A stretch of DNA of 13,728 nt from Geosiphon pyriformis (taxonomy: Eukaryota; Glomeromycota; Glomeromycetes; Archaeosporales; Geosiphonaceae), in contig JAAOMT010000112.1 of assembly GCA_016748015.1 (NCBI GenBank), forward strand, positions 174,916 through 188,643, given 5' to 3'. The translations under genes and the position numbers were made by a program. The first letter of the stretch is position 1; every line of letters starts with the position of its first letter. The notes under the pieces were generated by a model that saw only the letters and a program-made list of their open reading frames with translations, did no database searches and was not told the origin of the DNA. Positions 1-8,267 of the stretch are shown one piece after another.

Positions 1-1563
1 TTTGGAAACTACAATATTTCAGAAGTTAGAAGCAACCTCTACAATAATTTAGTGCACTATTCACAATTGGGAACAGAAGACCTGAACAGTGAAACACTTG
101 CTACCTACTTCCAAGAACTTAATTTTAACATTATTGAGTATTGTGAAAAAAAATACCCAGTACAGTCTAAATATTTTTTTGACTTTGAATCAGAGACAGA
201 AACAAGCAACAAAGGCAAACAAAGATTGAAGCAATACTCAAGAACCACTCCAAACACTCCAACACTACAAAAGACAACTGCCAGACACTTGCAAACACCT
301 GAACAAGGAACCAGTGTCAAATTACCACTTTCTATTACACCATTTCCAATTTCACTTGTTCAACCACAAACACCAAGTTTACCACTTAACCGTTTCTCCA
401 GACCAGAAGATTTTCAGTCACCTAAAAATTCTACTCAACAACAGGAACCAATATTAACAAGTGCCAATATCATTGATTACTTACAGAAAAACGAAAGTAA
501 TCACTCAGAAAGCTTGGAAAGTAAAGAAACTGAATCAGAACCAGAAGAAATTACAGAAAACAAAAAAGAAATGGCAACTGCTTATATTGCAAAAATCCCA
601 GAATTCACTGGTAAAAACAATGATACCAGTCCTCAAGAATGGCTTGACAAAGTTCAAAAAGCAGAAGATGCAAATGGTTGGATTGCAGCAAGAATGCTCA
701 AAGCAATTCCCTACTTTTTCCAAGGAACAACAGGAGAATGGTTTAAGAACTTAGAAAAACCATTTGAAAACTGGCAAGCATTCAAAGATGCTTTTCTACA
801 ACAATTCACCAACAACAATACCTCTATCACTCTCAAAAACCACTTTTGCAATATCAAACAAGAAACATCTAAAACTGTTATGACCTATCTTGAAAAATTT
901 AATAAACTTCTCAGATGAATCCAACAATTGGAAACCAATGACTACTATTCTAATGCTCAAATTCTGGATCAGTTTATAGCAGGGTTAAAAAACAAACTAA
1001 TTAAAAAAGTCTGTTCACATGCTCCAGCAGACTTAGCAACTGCTATTAGACATGCAAAGAGCTATGAAATAGCAATAGAAAAAGCAAATCACACCAAGCT
1101 TATAAACCTTGCAATTGGAGAAACCAGCTCAGCAGCTGAAGAGAAGATAAACCAACTCACAAAAAAGGTTAAAAGTTACTTCACAAACCAACAACAACAG
1201 CAACAACAACCACAAAGATATCAACCTCCACAATGATACAACCAAAACAATTTTGGATCACTATTTAACAACCAACCTCAAAATTGTCATTATTGTGGAA
1301 TTCCAGAACACTGGAAACAAGATTGTAGGAAATTACAAAAAAACCAACAAAACAGGAGTAATCAACATTACTTTTTATCACAACAATTCTATTACTAATT
1401 TTCACCACCAACTTATTATTCACCAAGACCACAAAATCAAAACAGTTACTATCTACCAGCTCCACAACTAATGTAGCAACAATATCAGCAACTTTTACCA
1501 ATTCAGCCATATCAGATACCACCCACTCAACAATATCAAGTACCAGCAAGAAGATTGGTTTAA
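1..1563 (+). pseudogene. gag: Gag (capsid/nucleocapsid) part of the gypsy polyprotein, broken
   Basis: The structural protein would form the particle and package element RNA. The frame is open from base 1, so the start codon is outside the window or is the ATG at 571. A retrotransposon-Gag-like stretch runs from about 571 to 1120, with the hallmark pattern PEFTGKNN, then EWL, then GEWF and FKDAFLQQF. A seven-Gln run (1189-1209) is followed by an intact zinc knuckle CX2CX4HX4C at 1285-1326 (Cys 1285, Cys 1294, His 1309, Cys 1324). A Gln/Tyr/Pro-rich tail then leads into the protease with no frame change. In-frame stops lie at 916 (TGA), 1234 (TGA), 1396 (TAA), 1474 (TAG) and 1561 (TAA). The last three sit in Gln-rich sequence and look like mutated CAA/CAG codons. 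The N-terminal 570 bases are Ser/Thr/Pro/Gln-rich with no domain I recognise. Confidence 0.88.
1189..1209 (+). repeat. CAA/CAG trinucleotide run coding polyglutamine
   Basis: Seven consecutive Gln codons (CAA x3, CAG, CAA x3) lie in the Gag frame just before the nucleocapsid knuckle. They form a low-complexity linker between the Gag core and the zinc knuckle. Confidence 0.85.
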
Positions 1564-2460
1564 CATAACCAATTTACACCCCAAAATCAATTGCAGAGTA
1601 ACTACAACAGAATCAATTCAAATAACCAGTTGGTTCTCCGAAATTCTGGTCAGCAAAGACCCAATCACTATTACACTCAATCCAGTTATCTTATAATACC
1701 AGAAAAATCGGATTTTCAACAAACTGCACTTTCTGAAGGTGAAATTGCAGTGCCAAGATCAAACCCTTCCAACCACACCATTCTACTAGCTCAAATTGTC
1801 CAAAATGCCAATCTGTCAGATATATTTCCATTTGAATTTGAAGCAAATAAATCACTATTTTTGCTTAGTAATGCAGCAGTCAATGAACAGAAAGCAATTA
1901 CTGTTATGTACACAGAAGCTACAGTGGAAGGAAAACCCATTTGCTTAATCTTAGATAGTGGATTGGCTGGAAGTATCATCACTTACCAGCTGATACAACA
2001 ACTCAAACAAAATGTAGACAGACCAGCTCAAACAGTTATTGTCACAGCTGATGGTATGAAGAAGACTCCAGTAGGAAAAATTGATGATTTCCCTTTTTTA
2101 ATTGATAGAATTACCATTCCAGTTAAAGTTCTTGTTATAGATGCACCTCAATACCAAGCTCTAGTCGGAAATGATTGGCTTCTCAAGGCCAATGCAAACC
2201 TGAACTGGGAAACTCAAGAACTTAAAATCTTATACCAAGAACAATATATCATAGTACTTGCAATCTGTGGTACTTTTAACAAACGATCAAAAAAAGCCCC
2301 AGTATTTGAATTTAAAGAGGAGAAAGAAATACCACTTACTGAAACCTACATGGCTCTTGGATCAACATCCAATTGGGCTGAAGAAACAGAACAGGAGATT
2401 TTTGAAGAATCAAGGGGATGGAAGAAAGTTAGATATTCTACACCAAAACCACAGAAACAA
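1564..2460 (+). pseudogene. Retropepsin-like aspartic protease part of Pol
   Basis: This domain would cleave the polyprotein into mature parts. The active-site motif LDSG is at 1951-1962 (Asp codon 1954). It is a DSG form rather than the commoner DTG, followed by GSIIT. The C-terminal hallmark ALVGNDWLLKAN (about 2158-2193) corresponds to the conserved ILG-type strand of retroelement proteases. The segment lies in the same frame as Gag, with no ribosomal frameshift between them, so protease would be made at the same level as Gag unless a stop is read through. The piece itself is open from 1564 to 3003. A downstream acidic stretch (about 2290-2430) links it to a Cys-rich module. It is intact as a domain but stranded among upstream and downstream stops. 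Confidence 0.85.
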
Positions 2461-3100
2461 CCACTCTATATTCTACTCAAATGCAAAGATTGCAACAAAA
2501 AACTTTCATCAATGGGAGCATGTATTTCTCCAGAAGAGGAATATGAAACTCGTACCTGTTACTTTTGCAAAGCATGCCATAGAGAACGATTTGGATCTCC
2601 AAAAAGAAGTGGAAAATGGAACAATACACCTTGCCTTACATGTGGAGAAATGCTACCAGAAGAATGCAATTGGATTGATGTAGCAATGAGAGGAGGAGTA
2701 TGTGATCAAATCTGTCAATATGCTCTATCAATTTCGGAAAAAGTCAAAAGAGGAACACTATTTGATGCAGCATACAACAGTGCTTTCAATAAACTTTACC
2801 ACTACCTTCATGATGCTGAAATGATTTTTGACTTAGCAATGACATTAATCAATAGAGCCACCCAAGAAGATGTCCGCCAAATGAAAGAAGCTGAATATAT
2901 TAAGTATACTATGAAATTAGCTGGATTTGATTATGAAAATGAAGTAGAAACCTACCACCAAATTGCAAGCCACACATATCCGACCAAAGAAGCTCAAATT
3001 CAATGATTAGAGCAAATGAACATTCAATTGTGTGAAGAATGTGTTATGCCTTGTGATGACCAATGGTGTTTAGAATGTTATGCTCTTAGCATTCCTCTGC
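2461..3100 (+). pseudogene. Cys-rich putative zinc-binding module between protease and dUTPase
   Basis: I do not recognise this domain. It has 11 cysteines between 2482 and 2715: CKDC (2482-2493), a single Cys in the GAC that follows, C-YFC-KAC followed by HRE, CLTC, EEC and a final CX3C (2701-2715). The spacing suggests two or more zinc-binding units. A helical, Cys-poor stretch follows to about 3003. After a TGA at 3004 a second cluster appears, Cys codons at 3031, 3040, 3052, 3067 and 3076 (CX2CX3CX4CX2C). The second cluster directly precedes the dUTPase. A nucleic-acid or protein-binding role is only an inference. The cysteines remain although nearby sequence has mutated, so the module was probably functional when the family was active. 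Confidence 0.6.
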
Positions 3101-3660
3101 CAGATGAGAAGAATGAAAATAAAATCGAATTTGGAGTATCTGAACTAGTAGAAAAACTACCAACCACTCCCATTTATCTTCTTGAAAAGCAATCATCTCT
3201 ACAACTTAAATATTTTGACAACCATGGCCAAGGAATCAGACCAAAAAAAGCACACGAAATTGATGCTGGATATAACTTAAGATACCCAGGAAAAGATACT
3301 TTGGTTCTCCAACCAAAGTTTTTGACAATAATCAATCTCAAAATTGCTCTTGAAATTCCACCAGAAGCAATGGTTTAAATTGCCTCCAGATCATCATTGT
3401 TAAGCAAAGGAATCAATATTAGAGGAGAAGTTATAGATACAGGATACACTGGAGACATTACTATTATGTTATAGAATGAGACGGACAAACCATTCAAAAT
3501 TAAACATGCTAAAAAAATTGCTCAAGCAATTTACTTATTCTTAATCAACATTTCGGGATTACAATCAGTAAACAACAGAGAACAATTGGGAAAAAGTAAA
3601 AAAGGAACTCAAGGTTTTGGTTTAACTGAACAATTTACAGTTCCAGTAAACATAGCTCTT
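3101..3660 (+). pseudogene. Trimeric-type dUTPase domain embedded in gypsy Pol
   Basis: dUTPase hydrolyses dUTP to dUMP and pyrophosphate, limiting uracil in newly made cDNA. All five motifs of the trimeric family can be read in order. Motif 1 is DAGYNL at 3262-3279, where the usual Asp of AGYDL has become Asn. Motif 2 is SRSSLLSKGI at 3385-3414. Motif 3 is GEVIDTGYTGD at 3424-3456, keeping the catalytic Asp (3436) and Tyr (3445). Motif 4 is AKKIAQAI at about 3508-3531. Motif 5 is KKGTQGFGLT at about 3598-3627, where the usual STG is altered. Stops interrupt at 3376 (TAA before IASRSS, probably CAA) and 3472 (TAG, probably CAG). The domain sits between the Cys-rich module and RT, the position used by some retroviruses for dUTPase within pol. 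Confidence 0.88.
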
Positions 3661-4182
3661 AATACACAAAATGAATCTCACCAGATTCTTCAACTTCCCC
3701 AGCCAATTACTATTTCATTTTTTGAAGAACATCACAAAATTTACACTTGTTCAAAACCCACCACTACACAACAAATTTCTGAATTCAATAAACAAATCTG
3801 TTTAAAGCATGAAATTTCAATTCCAAATGTTTATATTCCCAAAGGAATACAAAAATTTCAAGTTATATTCTACAACCTTAATAATTACCTTATTGTTTTA
3901 TTAAACAAACTAGAGATTGGAATCATACACAGCAATATTTTTCAAGATAAAAACTCTCAAATTGTCTCTAATTTCATCGAAATTGTAAGGCACACTTTAT
4001 TTCCAAATCCAAATATCATTCTCACTACTGAAAACTACCACTTTTTGGAAGAAAAACTTTCTCAAATCAACATGGGTCTCTTAGAATCTCAACAACAAAG
4101 ACAATTGAAACAATTGCTAGCTGAATTTGCAAATATATTTGCAAAAGACAACAATAACTTGGGAAAAATGAACATTGTTTAA
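3661..4182 (+). pseudogene. Linker between dUTPase and reverse transcriptase
   Basis: The frame is open here and ends at a TAA (4180). It encodes about 170 residues with no motif I can name. The C-terminal part is a Gln-rich helix ending in LLAEFANIFAKD, which in gypsy Pol proteins is the usual lead-in to the RT domain (a phrase like EFxDVFxxDxxxLG). The TAA at 4180 falls where the family normally has Gln, so a CAA-to-TAA change is the likely cause. It would be part of the mature RT or a connector. Confidence 0.6.
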
Positions 4183-5010
4183 CATCAGATCTATACAAGA
4201 GATGCTCCACCAAAACTTCAACAAGCTTATCAAATGCCACTTGCCAGCCACCAATTCATTAGAGAAGAGGTCCAAAGAATGCTCAATAATGGATTGATTC
4301 AACCATCAAGAAGTCCTTAGGCCTCACCAGTAGTTTTAGTTAAAAAGAAAAACGGAAAAATCAGATTCTGTGTTGATTATAAACAACTAAATAGTATTAC
4401 AATTAAAAATGCCTACCCTTTTTCAAGAATTGATAACATGCTAGATGCTCTAAGAAAAGCCAAGTTTTTCTCAACTTTAGACTTGAAAAGTGGATACTGA
4501 CAAGTCGAAATGGACCCAAAAGACTGGCCCAAAACAGCATTTACCACTCAGGGAGGAAACTATGAGTTTAATGTTATGCCTTTTAAACTCTGCAATGCAC
4601 CAGCAACATTCCAACAACTTATAGATGTTGTATATAAAAGACTCTTATGGCAATCAATAGTTGTTTATCTTGATGACACTAATGTATACTCACCAAGCTT
4701 TGAGACTCATCTCATTCATCTGCAAGAAGTTTTTTAACAATTACAGAAAGCAGGATTAAAGTTAAACATTGAAAAATGTCACTTTGGAAAAACAAGCTTG
4801 ATCTTTCTTGAACACATAGTTAGTAAAGATGGAGTCAAACCAAATTCAGGAACAATCAGTGCTGTCAAAAACTTTCAAACCCCCAAAAATACTACAGAAC
4901 TAAAAGGATTTGTAGGATTAACTTTTTACTATCGAAAATTCATAAAAGGATTCTCAGAAATTGCCAAACCACTCAATTATCTTATCAACAAAAACGTACC
5001 ATACAAATAG
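4183..5010 (+). pseudogene. Reverse transcriptase part of Pol, broken by stops
   Basis: This RNA- and DNA-templated DNA polymerase would copy element RNA in the particle. The motifs are in canonical order: a fingers motif ASPVVLVKKKNGKIRFCVDY (about 4321-4380), TLDLKSGY with the first catalytic Asp at 4480, PFKLCNAPATFQ (about 4579-4614), and YLDD at 4666-4677 with catalytic Asp codons 4672 and 4675. The connection-like FVGLTFYYRKFI follows at about 4909-4944. All three catalytic aspartates remain. Stops at 4318 (TAG in SP*ASP, normally Trp), 4498 (TGA in SGY*QVEM, normally Trp), 4735 (TAA) and 5008 (TAG before TEKQQKAF, normally Trp) kill it. The usual Gly of PFGLCNAP is Lys here. All breaks are point changes, with no indel within the domain. 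Confidence 0.92.
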
Positions 5011-5478
5011 ACTGAAAAACAACAAAAAGCTTTTGAAACTCTCAAAACAAAATTGACAACAGCCCCAGTTCTTGCTTATCCAGACTTCAACAAATGATTC
5101 CAATTAGTCACTAATGCTTCACACATAGCATTTGGTACTATCTTACCACAATTGGATGAAAATGACCAGGAACAAGTTATTGCTTATGCCAGCAAAACAC
5201 TTAAGCCAACAGAACTCAAATATGGCTTAACTGAATTGAAAGCTGCTGCAGTCATCTGGGCTCTTAAACACTTTCAACAATACTTGAAGAATGGAAAAGA
5301 ATTTGACATAATAACTGACAATATTGGTCTCAAATGGCTTAATAAAAAGAAAACTGAACAAAGTGCCAAACAGTCTCAATGGAATGACTTTCTAGCAGAC
5401 TACAAATACATTGTACATCACAACCCAGGAAAACTACACACTAATGTTGATAGCCTCTCAAGAATGAGACAATATTAA
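5011..5478 (+). pseudogene. RNase H part of Pol, catalytic Asp lost
   Basis: RNase H would degrade the RNA strand of the RNA/DNA hybrid. Motifs seen are TTAPVLAYPDF (about 5059-5088), then TNAS at 5110-5121 where the family has TDAS, so the first catalytic Asp (5113) is Asn. VIAYASKTL, TELKAAAVIWAL (Glu codon 5233), the ITDN motif and the C-terminal NVDSLSRM complete it. A TGA at 5095 interrupts it just before the mutated motif. The GAT-to-AAT change is a G-to-A transition after T, the same CpA-type change (read on the other strand) that explains the stops. The frame ends at 5478, but integrase resumes one frame over from about 5468, so the natural end is a frameshift and not this stop. Confidence 0.88.
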
Positions 5479-6931
5479 TACTAACATCAACACCAACAAA
5501 ACACCAACAAACTTAACAGCAGAACAAACAACAAGATTAACAACAATGGATCCAGAAAACTACAACAACATCAAAAACTATTTGGAGACTCTCATCATGC
5601 CAGAAAATTGGTCTTCAAGTAAAAAACATTAATTACAATACCAATCCAAACAATATTTTATACATTATAACAAAATATATTACAAAAATTGTAAAAACCC
5701 AAACCAACCACTCAGATTAGTACAGAAAAATGAAAAAAAAACAATTCTATACAACATGCATACAGATTTTTCTTCAGCACACTTGGGAAGAGATGGAACA
5801 ATTTAAAGAACTCTTGAATATTATTTTTGGCCTTATATGTAAAAAGACATTTGACAATATGTAGAATCTTGTGATAGTTGTCAAAGAAGAGAAGGAACTT
5901 GCCCCACAGAACCTTTAAATTCAATCAAAGTTGGACAACTTTTTGACAGAGTTGGAATTGATTTAGTCAGACCATTACCTATCACAACCCAAAAAAATTG
6001 TTATATTGCAGTTGCAGTGGATTATCTTACCAAATGGCCTGAAGCTAGAGTCATCCAAAAAGCAGATGCAAAATCAGTAGCAAATTTCATCTATGAAGAC
6101 ATTATCTGTAGACATGGATGCCCAATTGAACTCTTATCTGATCAAGGAACACATTTTGTGAACAACTTAATACAAGAAATTTGTGAATGGTTCAATGTCA
6201 AAAAACTTCTATTATCACCTTATCACTCTCAAACAAATGGACTTGTAGAACGTTTCAACAGAACATTGTGTGAATCTCTAGCCAAAGTCTCAACAGACTT
6301 TGAACAGGAATGGGATATCTTTATTCCATCAGTATTACTAGCATACAGAATGCTAAAACAAGATACTATAAAACACACACTATTTGATCTTACTTATGAA
6401 AAGACAGCAACATTACCAATTAATTTCACAGTAAAAACATACCCAGTGCAACCAATCAATGAAGAAAACTTTCAAGAAACACTTCAAAGAAGAGCCTATA
6501 CTCTTCTTAGTACACTGGAAGGAAAAAGAAGAATAGCAGCAACTCATATTGAACATTCCCAAGCTCAACAAAAAGAAAGACATGACAACAAATTACCACC
6601 TATTACTAACAAATTTAAAGTTAGAAATAAAGTTCTCTTACACAAAACTAAGGCTGAAAAACAATGGAGTGGAAAATTTGAAAACAAATGGGATGGACCA
6701 TTTTATATTCACAAAATTCTAGGCAATGGATCATACAAGTTAAAACTTGATGACAAAATACTAGCAAAAGTTGCACATGGAGACAGATTGAAACACTATC
6801 ATTCCAAAAACAATCCTGAACCATTAATTCCACAAATTGGTACACATTTCTCTTTAATTAATCCTGAAGATATTCCCCGAAATTTAGAATCAATAATTAT
6901 AATAGAACAACAACCAAACTTGAACACTTAA
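5468..6931 (+). pseudogene. Integrase of the gypsy element (HHCC, DX35E core, GPY/F), nearly intact core
   Basis: Integrase would insert the cDNA into the host chromosome. The HHCC zinc finger has His 5759, His 5780, Cys 5870 and Cys 5879 (HX6H, X29, CX2C). The catalytic core has Asp 5960 in GIDLV, Asp 6140 in LLSDQGTHF and Glu 6248 in GLVERFNRTL, with 35 residues between the last two. The GPF motif at 6695-6703 (KWDGPFYIHKILG) marks the C-terminal module of gypsy integrases. The frame is +1 relative to RNase H. Four stops break the N-terminal part: 5630 (TAA), 5804 (TAA), 5840 (TAA) and 5852 (TGA). From 5855 to the TAA at 6929 the reading is open for about 358 codons. The acidic/hydrophobic C-terminal tail beyond GPY/F has no chromodomain that I can see. 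Confidence 0.93.
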
Positions 6932-7076
6932 ATTTTACAATAATTTTCTAATAAAAACACAAAGACAAAAATAGTAAATAATTATAAAAAACACCCAAAC
7001 CCAAAAACAAATAAAAACTTCATATCCAAAAAATAATTTTCTTTATTCTCTCTTTTCATAATTAGTCAATTTTATC
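6932..7076 (+). promoter_or_regulatory. Spacer between pol and accessory ORF with acceptor-like tract and TATA-like site
   Basis: This is a 145-base non-coding gap. A TATAAAAA string lies at 6983-6990. A pyrimidine-rich run (about 7037-7057) ends in TAATTAG with AG at 7064-7065, only 11 bases before the ATG at 7077. The tract resembles a fungal 3' splice acceptor, so the downstream ORF could be expressed from a spliced message or an internal promoter. Both are inferences; no donor site can be placed. Confidence 0.3.
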
Positions 7077-7785
7077 ATGATTATTCTCCGAAATATTCAA
7101 CAAATATCCCAAAAATTAATGTTAGCCTTGAAAACACTTTCTGACTTATCCATAACGATTAATGGAAGTCAAATTAATTACATTCAGAAAGAAATCACAG
7201 CCCCAGTAGCAAATTCATTAACAGAACTATTACCTCTATAGAAGAAAAACAAGAAGTCACTCTGAAAATAGATTACCAAGACTTTTGAAGCAAGCACTAG
7301 AAGAAAATTTTTTAATTGCCCCTATTGACATTCCACCAAATACTACAATGCAACAAAAACTTCTACTACTTTTCAATGAACAGAACAATGAACACACCCT
7401 TATCTATAAATACTTTCACATTGGAAAGACACTTTATGAACAAAAAATGGAACTTGAAGCAACAAATCTCACTCCTGAAGCTATACAAAAACAAATCCAC
7501 AATAAATTCAAAACAGCAGCTGGACCAACAAACACTTGCTACAAACTTAGAGCAGCTTTTAGACTCTATGATTTGTTTAATACTTGTGAAAATGTTCTAC
7601 AAAATCCAATACTGCAACCAATGAAAGTCCAATATATTGGCAAACTCACAGAACTGAAATTTCAACAATTTTCAGACCAGATTATTTCAATTATTTTGGA
7701 TCACTATCTCAATATTACAGATAGTACTTGGACTTTGACGGAGCTCAGTCTTGAGAAGGAGATTATATTACCAGTAGAATTTTAG
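7077..7785 (+). pseudogene. Accessory ORF between pol and 3' LTR, unknown function, two frameshifts
   Basis: An ATG at 7077 opens a frame to a TAG at 7239. Protein-like sequence (EEKQEVTLKIDYQDF) continues in the next frame at 7241-7285, then in a third frame from 7285 to 7785. The two joins look like single-base deletions; the second is in a T run (7283-7286). The intact protein would be about 235 residues. It is rich in Leu, Gln, Asn and Thr, predicted mainly helical by eye, with no signal peptide or membrane segment, so it does not look like an envelope protein. A segment around KFKTAAGPTNTCYKL (7510-7554) stands out as less simple than the rest. The position after integrase is where extra ORFs of some gypsy elements sit. 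I do not recognise the family. Confidence 0.6.
7753..7762 (+). promoter_or_regulatory. Candidate polypurine tract
   Basis: A ten-purine run GAGAAGGAGA overlaps the end of the accessory ORF and is the best purine tract before the LTR. A plus-strand primer normally abuts the LTR, but the first plausible TG is at 7799, some 36 bases further on. Either the LTR starts earlier without TG, or this is not the tract. Confidence 0.3.
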
Positions 7786-7967
7786 CTATTAATTAGCATG
7801 AAATTATCCTTATAATTCCTATGATTAATTAGTATATTAATATTATTTCAAATTATCATTTATTATTTAATCAATTATCACATATTACGATTCAATTAAA
7901 ATAATCTAATTAATATAACAGAAAGTAGAATGATCAAATTACACAATACTCTGAACTTTGTAACATT

Positions 7968-8094
7968 CTAAAATTCGCCGAAATTTACAAAAATTCGCCG
8001 AAATTATGAATAGTTCACCCAAATTAATCAATAGTTCAGTGAAATAACTTGTAGTTCATCAAAATGTATCTTTAGTTTGCCGAAATTAGAGCAA
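7968..8094 (+). repeat. Six-unit degenerate tandem repeat, 20-21 nt period, in LTR U3
   Basis: Six copies of a unit like AGTTCGCCGAAATTA have their TTC/TTT cores at 7974, 7994, 8014, 8035, 8055 and 8076, so spacing is 20, 20, 21, 20 and 21. The core TTCGCCGAA is an imperfect palindrome. Units 1, 2 and 6 keep GCCGAAATT; units 3-5 have decayed mainly by transitions. The block lies 44-164 bases upstream of the TATA box, where an upstream activating array would be expected. Confidence 0.75.
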
Positions 8095-8137
8095 AGAGAA
8101 AAAGTGCAAGTTCATAGACTAGTACTACAACAAGTTG

Positions 8138-8145
8138 TATAAAAG
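8138..8145 (+). promoter_or_regulatory. TATA box of the LTR promoter
   Basis: TATAAAAG stands about 130 bases before the proposed LTR end, and a pyrimidine-rich CTTTTTTCTTC follows 6 bases later. The arrangement fits a U3/R junction near 8165-8175 (inferred). Confidence 0.55.
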
Positions 8146-8221
8146 AAGAGCTTTTTTCTTCAAGAAAATGTATCTTACTTTAGATTTATCACTTAGAACC
8201 ATTCCTACACACACAAAAAAA

Positions 8222-8227
8222 AATAAA
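8222..8227 (+). terminator. AATAAA polyadenylation signal in LTR
   Basis: A canonical AATAAA follows an A-rich run about 80 bases after the TATA box and about 40 bases before the LTR end, as expected for the R/U5 part of an LTR. In such AT-rich DNA the hexamer also occurs by chance. Confidence 0.45.
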
Positions 8228-8267
8228 TATCAAATAATTCGAAAAACCAAATTCTTTAATTATTACA

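Larger units (their letters stand above)
1..8267 (+). mobile_element. Ty3/gypsy-class LTR retrotransposon with dUTPase, 5' end outside window
   Basis: The domain order Gag, protease, Cys-rich module, dUTPase, reverse transcriptase, RNase H, integrase, accessory ORF and 3' LTR can be read on the + strand. Integrase downstream of RT/RNase H and the GPF motif at 6695-6703 are hallmarks of the Ty3/gypsy (Metaviridae) class. The Gag frame is already open at base 1, so the 5' LTR and primer-binding site lie to the left. All domains from Gag to RNase H share one frame; integrase follows after a +1 shift. The copy cannot be autonomous, with 18 in-frame stops in gag-pol and frameshifts near 5468, 7239 and 7285. 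The right boundary at 8267 is inferred from a terminal CA and could be off by some bases. The target-site duplication cannot be tested without the left end. Confidence 0.93.
7786..8267 (+). repeat. 3' LTR of the gypsy element (approximate bounds)
   Basis: The AT-rich, ORF-free block after the last ORF contains LTR-type signals in the right order: a tandem-repeat U3 region (7968-8094), a TATA box (8138-8145), an AATAAA signal (8222-8227) and an end in ATTACA at 8267. A start at 7799 (TGAAAT) would give about 469 bp with a weak inverted match to the ATTACA end; the bounds are therefore uncertain. The 5' LTR is outside the window, so no pairwise LTR comparison is possible here. Confidence 0.6.

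Noticed and set aside
1265-1549. A - strand Val/Asp-rich frame of 94 codons
   Set aside because: It mirrors the Gln/Asn/Tyr-rich Gag tail; the + strand has an intact zinc knuckle in this interval.
5712-5924. A - strand frame of 70 codons inside integrase
   Set aside because: It is a shadow of the integrase zinc-finger region, which has clear HHCC ligands on the + strand.
1-6931. Alternative genetic code (TAA/TAG read as Gln, TGA as Trp)
   Set aside because: TAG also falls at expected Trp sites (4318, 5008), some TGA fit Arg better, frameshifts coexist, and catalytic residues are also lost. Decay by transitions explains all.
7077-7785. Envelope-like gene by position
   Set aside because: No signal peptide, no hydrophobic membrane segment and no cysteine-rich ectodomain; the sequence is polar and helical.
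7968-8094. CRISPR-like array
   Set aside because: The units are about 20 bases with no unique spacers, are degenerate, and lie in a retroelement LTR of a eukaryote-type genome.
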